This document shows, one piece after another, positions 7,732-16,558 of a stretch of DNA of 64,000 nt. The position numbers and the translations under genes are program-made. A model generated the notes under the pieces. It saw only the letters and a list, made by a program, of their open reading frames with translations. It did no database searches and had not been told where the DNA came from. Every line of letters starts with the position of its first letter. Position 1 is the first letter of the stretch. The stretch lies in assembly GCA_945913015.1 (NCBI GenBank), contig CAMECH010000002.1, forward strand, positions 62,001-126,000. Reading direction: 5' to 3'. This DNA is from an uncultured Bacteroides sp. (GTDB taxonomy: Bacteria; Bacillota; Clostridia; Lachnospirales; Lachnospiraceae).

Positions 7732-10542
7732 TCATTTCAATATTCCCGCTAATGCCTTCATCAGCTCATTTACGTTAATCGGTTTTCCAAGATGACCATT
7801 CATACCTGCGCGCATAGCCTCTCTTTTGTCCTCTTCAAATGCATTTGCCGTCATTGCAAGAATAGGTATGTTTGCTTTGTCAGTATCAGCTAATGCCCTG
7901 ATTGTCCTTGTTGCTTCATATCCATTCATATTCGGCATTTGAATATCCATAAGTATCAAATCATAATAATGTGCATCTGCCTTGTTAAGCATATCTACGG
8001 CCACCCGTCCGTCTTCTGCCCTTTCAATTTCAAATCCCGCCTCTTTTAGTATCTCGATTGCAATTTCAGCATTAAGTTCATTATCCTCGGCAAGCAGAAT
8101 ACGTTTACCCTGAAACAGCTTTGGATCAAGTTCTACACCTGCATGCTCTACAAGATTTGATTTATCTGCTATTTTATGCGAAATAGTAACGATAAATGTT
8201 GTGCCAACGCCTTTCTCGCTGTGTACCTCTATTTCTCCTCCCATAAAGTCTACAAGGCGCTTTACGATAGGCATTCCAAGTCCTGTACCTTCGACTTTAT
8301 TATCTGTCAACGAATTTTCTCTGGAAAATTCCTCAAAAATGTGCGGAAGGAACTCTTCCGACATACCTATTCCGGTATCTGTAATCGTTGTGCGGTACCG
8401 GGCATATCCCTCCCTGTCCGACGAAATCTCCTCAAGGTGCATATTTACCTTTCCACCGGGGTTGGTGTATTTGTATGCATTTGAAAGAATGTTGATGAAT
8501 ACCTCACGAAGCTTAATCGGGTCACAGAAAACATAGTGATGCTCCACATCAATCTGCCTTGTGAATTCAATTCCCTTATGAAGCATCATCTCCTGAAATA
8601 CAGAATACAGCGTATCATTAAACTGCGCTGCACTCCATGCGCTCTCTTCAGCTTCCAGTGTTCCTTTTTCAATACGTGCCATTTCAAGCACATTGTTGAT
8701 TATAGAAAGAAGAACTTTGTTGGAATCCTGTATCTTTCTCAGGTAGTCTGCTCTCTTTTCCGGATTTTCCTGATGCTTTTCCAAAAGGTCCGTGAAACCT
8801 ATAATCGCATTCATTGGAGTCCTGATATCATGCGACATATTAAAGAGGAACGTCGTTTTCGCACTGTTGGCTCTTTCTGCTTCAACTCTTGCTTCCTCAA
8901 TTATTTTATTCTGCTTTTCTTCCCTTTGCTTTTCTTCATGTATCATGCGCGATGCAATAAAGAGTGTTTTGATGTTTCCATCAGCATCCCTTTCACCGGC
9001 AATCATATATAACTGGCTCCATCCTGCTGTAATTCCTACATATTCGCAGGTAATAACATCTGTGCCCTTCATTCGCTCGTCAATAGTAGAAAGATTCACA
9101 AACTTACGCAGATTATCTGCTGTTTCCGGGCTAACCATATTTTCACATACCCTATACAGTGCTTCCTGCGCTTTACCTGATGAGCCTACATTATCTCTCA
9201 CAGTCTGAATATTGCTAATCTCTTCAAAGGTATCTTTTTTTACATCGACAAAAAACGAAGCAAAGTATATCTTACTCATGGACTGGATAAGGGCAATTCT
9301 GTTACTCAACGCTTCGTTAATTTCCTGTATTTCTTCAATCTGAGCTTCCTGCTCTGCTCCAAGTTCCTCAAGTTTTTTCTGCTTTTCCTCAAGCTGCGTA
9401 TTAAGAAGCTTTATCTCTTCCAACTGTTCTTCAATCTCACGCTTCTGTCGTTCTTCAGCAGTAATATCTCTTGTATAGGCAAATCCGATAATTTCTTTTG
9501 TGACATTATCCTGTGTCAGGATAATATTCTGCAAAATATATATTTCCTCTCCGGCCGAATCCGTAATCCAGTATCGTAAGGAGAGCTCCGTCTTTCCCTG
9601 TTCAAAGTTCTTTTTCAAATTTTCAGGAGAAAATGTATCCCTGTAACTTGCAGTATATTTTGGAAAAACTCTACCCGCCAGAAAATTATAGTATCCCGAA
9701 TAGCTATCATCCACCTGATTCGGTCGCTGTATGTAACAATTTTTCTCCAAATAGATTTTGCTGTCATAAATACAATCTCTGTCAACATTAAATTCATACC
9801 ATGACATAGAGGTCTGTGCCAGCGCAGTCTTCATATTATTTTTCTGTCTGTCCGCAGCACTGACGAGTACATTTTCACTCCGTTCAACCGAAATAAATGC
9901 ATACACAATCACGATTGCGATTTGGAATGCAACAGAAGTGCATGGTACGGCAACAAAATACACCTGAAAAAAATCAAATACCATCGGTACAACAGCAAAT
10001 GCTGTGATTATGGTATATTTTTTCCGTTCACTTTTCTCTCTTGCCTGAAAGAATTTAATAACCGAACATATAAAAATGACTATCAGATATCCGGTAGTTC
10101 CTATTCTTTCGATAACATACCATTTCCCTCTGGCATAGGAGTCCACTGTCTCGCCGATTGTAAAGAGTGCACCTGTACGGACATTGGCAATGACCATCAT
10201 AATTACCAGCACCACCGGAATCCCGGCCAGTACAAAAACCCATTTCTTAGGTTTGTCACTGTACAACAGTCTGTATAGAAATGAAAACCATGTGAATGCC
10301 AGAATTGCATTTGAGCAAAAATACAATGACGTAGCGATTTGCAATCCCAAAGGTCCCATCCCGATTTTATCGAAATAGGTAAGCCCCCAGAAAATATCAA
10401 TGATATTATGGCAGACTGCCAGTATAATCAGCTGCAGAAAACCTTTTTCCTGATATTTCATATTTGAGCTGAGTATTCGCAGTAAAATAATGACACCCGT
10501 TGCCAGCGCAATCACTGCAAACAGCATAAAATCAACATACAT
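7732..10542 (-). CDS. Hybrid sensor histidine kinase with 7TM N-terminus
   Basis: The product is 936 residues. Seven hydrophobic segments fill about residues 5-225. A PAS-like region follows (about 235-385), then a coiled coil rich in Glu and Gln, a second PAS-like stretch, HisKA (FNMSHDIRTPMNAIIGF), HATPase_c (IFEEFSRE...VEGTGLGMPIVKRLVDFMGG) and a C-terminal receiver (ILLAEDNELNAEIA, phospho-Asp in LILMDIQMPNMNGYEA). It should sense a membrane or external signal and phosphorylate its own receiver; the output partner is not evident. No response regulator with an output domain adjoins it. The coding strand ends 30 bp before the truncated HD gene. Confidence 0.85.
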   Translation of the reverse strand: MYVDFMLFAVIALATGVIILLRILSSNMKYQEKGFLQLIILAVCHNIIDIFWGLTYFDKIGMGPLGLQIATSLYFCSNAILAFTWFSFLYRLLYSDKPKKWVFVLAGIPVVLVIMMVIANVRTGALFTIGETVDSYARGKWYVIERIGTTGYLIVIFICSVIKFFQAREKSERKKYTIITAFAVVPMVFDFFQVYFVAVPCTSVAFQIAIVIVYAFISVERSENVLVSAADRQKNNMKTALAQTSMSWYEFNVDRDCIYDSKIYLEKNCYIQRPNQVDDSYSGYYNFLAGRVFPKYTASYRDTFSPENLKKNFEQGKTELSLRYWITDSAGEEIYILQNIILTQDNVTKEIIGFAYTRDITAEERQKREIEEQLEEIKLLNTQLEEKQKKLEELGAEQEAQIEEIQEINEALSNRIALIQSMSKIYFASFFVDVKKDTFEEISNIQTVRDNVGSSGKAQEALYRVCENMVSPETADNLRKFVNLSTIDERMKGTDVITCEYVGITAGWSQLYMIAGERDADGNIKTLFIASRMIHEEKQREEKQNKIIEEARVEAERANSAKTTFLFNMSHDIRTPMNAIIGFTDLLEKHQENPEKRADYLRKIQDSNKVLLSIINNVLEMARIEKGTLEAEESAWSAAQFNDTLYSVFQEMMLHKGIEFTRQIDVEHHYVFCDPIKLREVFINILSNAYKYTNPGGKVNMHLEEISSDREGYARYRTTITDTGIGMSEEFLPHIFEEFSRENSLTDNKVEGTGLGMPIVKRLVDFMGGEIEVHSEKGVGTTFIVTISHKIADKSNLVEHAGVELDPKLFQGKRILLAEDNELNAEIAIEILKEAGFEIERAEDGRVAVDMLNKADAHYYDLILMDIQMPNMNGYEATRTIRALADTDKANIPILAMTANAFEEDKREAMRAGMNGHLGKPINVNELMKALAGILK

Positions 10543-10732
10543 CTCTTATTTTCACCCCCACCGTAAGACATCTCATACAAGCCAACGCTCAATACTAAAC
10601 CGACTGCCTTATTACGTATATTCCTTTGCATTTTATCATGTTGTCACATAAAAGTACAAGGAGAATCTCAGCGGGAGAAAACAGCATATCTTCTGCATAA
10701 AAAAATGAGAACCCGAAAGAGTCTATCTCTTA

Positions 10733-10846
10733 TCAAAACTTCAATCGCATTTGATACCATGTTGCGTCACCATGCACAGAATCGGATCTGCCCTCACTCA
10801 CAAATCCAAATTTTTCATAATAACAGATTAAATTCTTTTTACACCT
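10733..10846 (-). pseudogene. GNAT acetyltransferase C-terminal remnant
   Basis: Directly after the TAG stop of the neighbouring 654-codon gene, and in the same frame, 37 codons read NLICYYEKFGFVSEG then HGDATWYQMRLKF, then stop. YEKFGF..EG and a C-terminal WYxMxL are characteristic of GNAT N-acetyltransferases. The rest of the gene is absent. The remnant therefore marks where other DNA replaced the front of a GNAT gene, at one edge of the accessory island. The rest of 10543-10732 holds nothing else recognisable. Confidence 0.6.
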
Positions 10847-12811
10847 CTAATTCTCCAACAAATAGAATTTTTCAATAGGTTCATATCCAAGAGGTGTTAC
10901 CAGCTCATTCCAATTATCTGGTAACTCTATTTCAAATGTCACATATCCCCCTCCAGGCATAACCTGAAATTTATTTCTTGAAGCGTCACCTGTAATAAGC
11001 ATAGGTGTCTGCCCTTTATTCATTGTGGCTATTGTCATAATCTTATCATCAGACACAACACCCTTCATCCATTCAGGTGTATCAGTTAACGCTGCCTTCT
11101 CATCTGTATTATTCTTCAAATAGTAATATTCCTGTTCAATTGTTCTTTTATCATCCTGCTTACTTCCTGTATTGGCCCAACAATAAGCAAATGTTCTCAT
11201 CCATAAGGGACGTCTTGCCGTCTTTATAAGATCATCCTCCAAGCTTTCCTTTGATTTATATTTAACTGCAAGATCCTTAGCTACAGGCTCAGTAATAAAC
11301 ATTGTTCTGTAAACCTGAGGATTAGTGTTTCCGAGGCCATTTTGTTGCTTTTCAGTGATATCCCACGCCATTAAGTCCATTATAATCTCTGGATTATTAG
11401 TAGATGGCGTAACACTATTTCCCCATTCAAGGGCAGAACCTGCCGTAATAGTATTGTTATTCAGATTATATCCCTTAGTTACATGATATGGCTTCCAGCC
11501 CACCCTCAAGCAAGCCTCATCATCCTCTTCAAAGGTCCATGGAGTAAGATAGCCAAATGTCCCCATTCTATTATCCTTTACATAATAACCACCTATATTT
11601 AACATAGCTAAATCAATAAATCTTCCCAGCTTCTTATTATTCTCTTCAGAAATCATTCCCTGAGCACAGTCAATTCCTAACTGACGAGAAAGTGGACCAT
11701 TCATCCATGCATATGGTGTCCATCCATGAGTACTAGACAAGGTTCGCCTAAACTCTCCATCTCCTAAACATTTTACAATTGCTATACATATCGGCATATA
11801 TTCCTTTGGAACTCCCGCCATTACTGCATTAGCTGCAACAGTATAGGCATATGTCTTTCTATAAGCAGGTGCAATCATTCCAATTTCCGTACCCGCTTCA
11901 TAAGCGCAATACTTTAAATATTCATTTATAAGATTGTTTGTTGGGGGAATAACTGGCAGTCCATCTGTCCATTCATTAGCCTCTAAAAACTCCTGGATCT
12001 CATCAAATGTCCCATAATAAACAATCTCATCATATGGACGCTCTCCAGCTAATTCATAAATCTTTTCTTCCTCTTCTGTGATTGGATTAAGCAGTCCCTT
12101 CTCAATTTCCGGCCATAAATTTTCTCTTGTCTTCTTAACTAATTCATCTTTAGAGTCCGACGAAAATGCTCCTGGGTATGTGGCTGTTCTAAGTACTAAA
12201 ACTCCCCTATTAACCCCTGTTGAATGAATCTGATCCACAAAGGTTGGACCTCCAATAGTTACTGTAGGAATTCCAATATACTCTGCTGCAATTGAAGAAC
12301 CTGTTTCCTTAACTGTACATAATCCACAGCCACAATTTCCCGATATTACAGCATCTATTTCTAAATCCTTAAGCTTATCCTGAAACTGTTTTGTCTTCTG
12401 ACTTTGTGATCCTACCGAAAAAGGACCTCCCGTTCCAACCTCATCAAACATATAAACCTTCGCACTAGGATACTTTTCAAGTATACACTTTTTAATTTCT
12501 TCATGGGTTACATTTGCATTAAATGATCCACCCACTAATGCAATTTTTTTTCCATTAAGAGTATCTAGTCTTTTGGCCTGTTTTATCATCTCCACACTAT
12601 GATATCCTACAGGAGAAGAAATTGCATATATTTGATTTCCATCCTCATCCTCCTCTGGTATATCACAGGAGCCATCCATACATTCTTCTAAAGCTTTATC
12701 AGTATTATTTTCCTTGTTCTTTTGCAAAAAAAAGCCATCTGCCACAAGCATTATTACTAATACAAAACTGATGAGAATTATTATCATATTTCTATTCTTT
12801 AATGATTTCAT
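10847..12811 (-). CDS. Secreted or membrane-anchored UGSC-family-like two-domain protein
   Basis: The product is 654 residues with a signal anchor (MIIILISFVLVIMLVADGFF). The first domain (about 80-240) resembles the UGSC family: KIALVGGSFNANVTHEEIK, DAVISGNCGCGLCTV, then GIPTVTIGGPTF. CGLC falls where UGSC proteins have U/C-G-S-C, giving a CxxC-type redox or metal site with no selenocysteine. The second domain (about 290-640) has WTDGLPVIPPT, ANAVMAGVPKEYMP and MNGPLSRQLGI, which I recall from proteins encoded beside UGSC genes, so this looks like a natural fusion of the pair. The reaction is unknown. A strong AGGAGG precedes the start; an inverted repeat overlaps the leader. AT-richer than its neighbours, which suggests transfer. 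Confidence 0.65.
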   Translation of the reverse strand: MKSLKNRNMIIILISFVLVIMLVADGFFLQKNKENNTDKALEECMDGSCDIPEEDEDGNQIYAISSPVGYHSVEMIKQAKRLDTLNGKKIALVGGSFNANVTHEEIKKCILEKYPSAKVYMFDEVGTGGPFSVGSQSQKTKQFQDKLKDLEIDAVISGNCGCGLCTVKETGSSIAAEYIGIPTVTIGGPTFVDQIHSTGVNRGVLVLRTATYPGAFSSDSKDELVKKTRENLWPEIEKGLLNPITEEEEKIYELAGERPYDEIVYYGTFDEIQEFLEANEWTDGLPVIPPTNNLINEYLKYCAYEAGTEIGMIAPAYRKTYAYTVAANAVMAGVPKEYMPICIAIVKCLGDGEFRRTLSSTHGWTPYAWMNGPLSRQLGIDCAQGMISEENNKKLGRFIDLAMLNIGGYYVKDNRMGTFGYLTPWTFEEDDEACLRVGWKPYHVTKGYNLNNNTITAGSALEWGNSVTPSTNNPEIIMDLMAWDITEKQQNGLGNTNPQVYRTMFITEPVAKDLAVKYKSKESLEDDLIKTARRPLWMRTFAYCWANTGSKQDDKRTIEQEYYYLKNNTDEKAALTDTPEWMKGVVSDDKIMTIATMNKGQTPMLITGDASRNKFQVMPGGGYVTFEIELPDNWNELVTPLGYEPIEKFYLLEN

Positions 12812-12825
12812 ACATATCCCTCCTA

Positions 12826-12856
12826 CCTACAATACATTTGTTAATCATATTGTAGG
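12826..12856. promoter_or_regulatory. Inverted repeat in the leader of the UGSC-like gene
   Basis: CCTACAATA...TATTGTAGG is a perfect 9-bp inverted repeat with a 13-nt gap, adjoining the AGGAGG of the gene. In the gene's direction a TTGAAC and TACAAT lie 20 nt apart just upstream, a long spacer like that of MerR-type promoters, with GAACTT repeated twice. It may be an operator or a hairpin that masks the ribosome binding site. No regulator gene is adjacent. Confidence 0.4.
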
Positions 12857-12977
12857 AATCGAAGTTCAATTAAAGTTCAAGCCAAAAAATATATTTATAT
12901 AATATATTAAGTGCATAAAACAAAGTAGTTATCATATAGCATTGATTTTATCTATGTTTTACAACCTCCTCCGTAAA

Positions 12978-13916
12978 TTAAAAATTTTTCCAACATTTTT
13001 TACGTAGGAATGCACCAATCACCTCTAACGGTGCTCCTTCATAATACTCTATCAATAGCTTTTTAAATTCGGAAACTTCCTTTTCCGGAATGACCAAAAA
13101 GCCATTTCCTTGTGCAATTAAATAATGATTTGCAAAAATTACAGATGCTCTCTTGTTGCCATCTTTAAACACTTGCGTCTTCATACAATACATACATAAT
13201 TCAATCGCTATATCTATTGGCTCTTTATCTTGCTTTCTTATCTCCTCGATTCGCTCCATAACTACAGTTTCAATTGGAAGCGGTGGCACATAACTTGTTC
13301 CACCAATTTGTACCGGAATGCCTCTTATTCTTCCACCATCATAAAAGAATCCTTCATTTACAAGCCTTGCAATATGACATAGCATATGATAATTGCTTTC
13401 ACTCTGTATTACATCTCTATCAAGAATAAATTCCCAAGCATGTTTTAGATTAAGAATCTTTTGTACATCTGTTGCAGATACGCCATTGACCTGTCCATTC
13501 TCAATAATATCCTCTGTCTGTGGAAAGGATGTAGCAACCCCCTCCAATACTGCCTGATCATAGATATTGGCTTTCATATTTGCTCTTGCAAAATCTAAGT
13601 TCTGCAATACTCTTGCAGACAGTTCCTTATCTTCATATCCAAGGCTAACTAATTCTTTATTAATTTTTCGAATCGTTTTATTTAGTTCTTTACGTTCTTT
13701 TGCATTACGTAACAATAACTGATATAAATCATCAGAATATACATCCACGTAGGTAGATGTCAATCTTCCTGACACTCTCTTACGCACATACAAATATTTT
13801 TTTCCACTTACTTCCTTAATCTCCGGATTACCATCATATGGCATTAAATTGATTCTTGCCTGTATATCAGCTCGTTGCTGCAATAATTCCTGTATTTCCG
13901 TATAATTTGCACCCAT
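12978..13916 (-). CDS. Fic family protein with altered Fic motif
   Basis: The product is 312 residues. The N-terminal 110 residues are helical and charged; the Fic domain follows, with the motif TQVFKDGNKRAS at about residue 258. In canonical Fic enzymes this is HPFxxGN(G/K)R; here Gln occupies the position of the catalytic His. The segment VATSFPQTEDI at about 130 resembles the N-terminal self-inhibitory motif region of class II Fic proteins, loosely. Classic AMPylation needs the His, so activity may be altered or absent, although a branch of intact Fic proteins shares this TQxF form. AT-rich, preceded by several TTAGGGAA boxes, in the accessory island beside a decayed phd-doc. Confidence 0.75.
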   Translation of the reverse strand: MGANYTEIQELLQQRADIQARINLMPYDGNPEIKEVSGKKYLYVRKRVSGRLTSTYVDVYSDDLYQLLLRNAKERKELNKTIRKINKELVSLGYEDKELSARVLQNLDFARANMKANIYDQAVLEGVATSFPQTEDIIENGQVNGVSATDVQKILNLKHAWEFILDRDVIQSESNYHMLCHIARLVNEGFFYDGGRIRGIPVQIGGTSYVPPLPIETVVMERIEEIRKQDKEPIDIAIELCMYCMKTQVFKDGNKRASVIFANHYLIAQGNGFLVIPEKEVSEFKKLLIEYYEGAPLEVIGAFLRKKCWKNF

Positions 13917-13935
13917 TTAAAACACCTCTTTCTTG

Positions 13936-14037
13936 TTAGGGAACTTTTATATAAAGTATTATGCACAAAAATCCCCTAATTATCAACAAAAATTTAGGGA
14001 ACTTTTGTACATTTAAAATCTGCCAATCATTCCCTAA
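13936..14037. promoter_or_regulatory. Cluster of TTAGGGAA boxes upstream of the Fic gene
   Basis: TTAGGGAACTTTT occurs at 13936-13948 and 13994-14006 in the same orientation, with TCCCCTAA at 13972-13979 and TTCCCTAA at 14030-14037 facing the other way. Four related boxes within 100 bp immediately before the Fic start suggest an operator array. No candidate repressor is evident nearby. Confidence 0.4.
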
Positions 14038-14288
14038 TATATTTCACATAATGCCTGTGTGCTTGAATATATCGTTCTTTTTGCATCCCGAACACAGAAG
14101 CTCCCATATCCTAATCTTGCAGCTTTCGCCTGTATTGTAGGATATAATTCATCTCCTCCAAAGGACTGAAAAGGAGTTTCCAAAGCAGAATCTAATAAAT
14201 TATAATCCCTGACTCCATCGCTTCCACCAGTCTGCTGAATCAATTGAGTATGAAGCATGAGAATCTGCTCTTTGCTCAATTTTTTCAT
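14034..14288 (-). pseudogene. Doc-like toxin, disrupted at the Fic motif
   Basis: The first 60 residues match the Doc family well (KLSKEQILMLHTQLIQQTGG, LLDSALETPFQSFGG, IQAKAARLGYG). At the point where intact Doc proteins carry HPFVDGNKR, this one reads SFCVRDAKRT and ends after 84 residues, against about 125 usually. The loss of the His, the GN pair and the C-terminal helices should abolish the kinase-like toxin activity. The start codon overlaps the stop of the phd remnant, as in intact phd-doc operons. Confidence 0.75.
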
Positions 14289-14503
14289 TTTGCCAGCACC
14301 TCATATGCTTCCTTATTCTGTTCCATAAGTTGCTTTGAAATGCTTAACACATCTTCATCAGATGCTGTAAAATCCTTATCTGCTCTGCTAAAGTCTATAA
14401 CAAGATATCTTGGCACATTATTTTTCAAAATTACTGCCGAACCGCATTCGTCTACCAGTCTTGCTACTTTAGAAAACTTGCTAATAAAAAATGCCGAATC
14501 GAT
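14285..14503 (-). pseudogene. Phd/YefM-type antitoxin, 5'-truncated
   Basis: Upstream of the doc remnant an open frame without a start codon reads FSKVARLVDECGSAVILKN, then LVIDFSRADKDF and finally EQNKEAYEVLAK, ending in a TGA that overlaps the doc ATG. Content and position fit a Phd-type antitoxin. The first 20 or so residues are missing because the frame runs straight into the gdhA terminator, which is probably the island's second junction. No start or ribosome binding site remains. It is not in the ORF track. Confidence 0.6.
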
Positions 14504-14527
14504 TCATTTCTGACCCATCCGGCATTT
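14484..14527 (-). terminator. gdhA terminator
   Basis: On the minus strand AATGCCGGATGG...CGGCATT is followed by TTTTTATT, 50 bp beyond the gdhA stop. Confidence 0.85.
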
Positions 14528-14577
14528 CATCATTTAATTATTTTTTGCAATTTTGCAAATTAGCTGTTAATCGAAGA

Positions 14578-15969
<1,392 letters not shown>

Positions 15970-16197
15970 CTAAAAACATTATATTAAATTAAATTAATTT
16001 TTTCAAGGTTTTTCTTTGGTTTCAGTATATTTTATCAAGTAAAAACTTCTTTTTCTTAATATTTTTAATTTATTGGTTCTTAAATATTATTAATATAATT
16101 AATCTTCCGATATAAATTATAGAAGAATAGAAAGTTTTCCAGAATATGTTACAAGGATGTGGAACTGTTTACCGTTATATTTCAAGGAGGAAATGCT

Positions 16198-16479
16198 ATG
16201 GTAGATGTAAATGTATTCTCAGGCAAACCTATAGAACGCGTATCGGATGTAGCACGCATCAAGCCTCTTGACCGCAATCCCGATAAGAACAGGAACAGCA
16301 ACTCACAGTTTGAGGAAGTTCTTGAACGCGAAAAGAATGTATTAAAGAAAAAATCAGCCGAAAGCCGGAAACAGGTTGATGACATGCCGCTTACCTACGG
16401 TTTCATTAATTATTACAACGGCAAAGCACAGAATGCATATTTTTGCATGCTTAACTCAACCACCGACACCAAGGTCTGA
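16198..16479 (+). CDS. Small conserved-looking protein of unknown function
   Basis: The product is 93 residues with no membrane segment. A basic, Asn-rich middle (LDRNPDKNRNSNS) precedes a Glu/Lys-rich helix (QFEEVLEREKNVLKKKSAE) and a more ordered C-terminus (TYGFINYYNGKAQNAYF). I do not recognise a family. The start at 16198 follows CAAGGAGGAAATGCT, a very strong ribosome binding site, and is preferred to the track's 16159. A strong terminator follows, so it is a stand-alone transcription unit and probably a real gene. Confidence 0.65.
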   Translation: MVDVNVFSGKPIERVSDVARIKPLDRNPDKNRNSNSQFEEVLEREKNVLKKKSAESRKQVDDMPLTYGFINYYNGKAQNAYFCMLNSTTDTKV

Positions 16480-16504
16480 CATCGCTGTATGTTTTTTATA
16501 CAGA

Positions 16505-16546
16505 AAATGCAGGTACTTCTTTAACAGAAGCACCTGCATTTTTTTG
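16505..16546. terminator. Rho-independent terminator between convergent genes
   Basis: AAATGCAGGTACTTCT...AGAAGCACCTGCATT, followed by T7 on the plus strand. It ends the small gene and may also serve the LCP gene on the other strand. Confidence 0.88.
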
Positions 16547-16558
16547 CATCTTTAATTA

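Noticed and set aside
10847-12811. Selenoprotein with UGA at the UGSC position
   Set aside because: The position is an ordinary Cys codon and the frame has no internal UGA.
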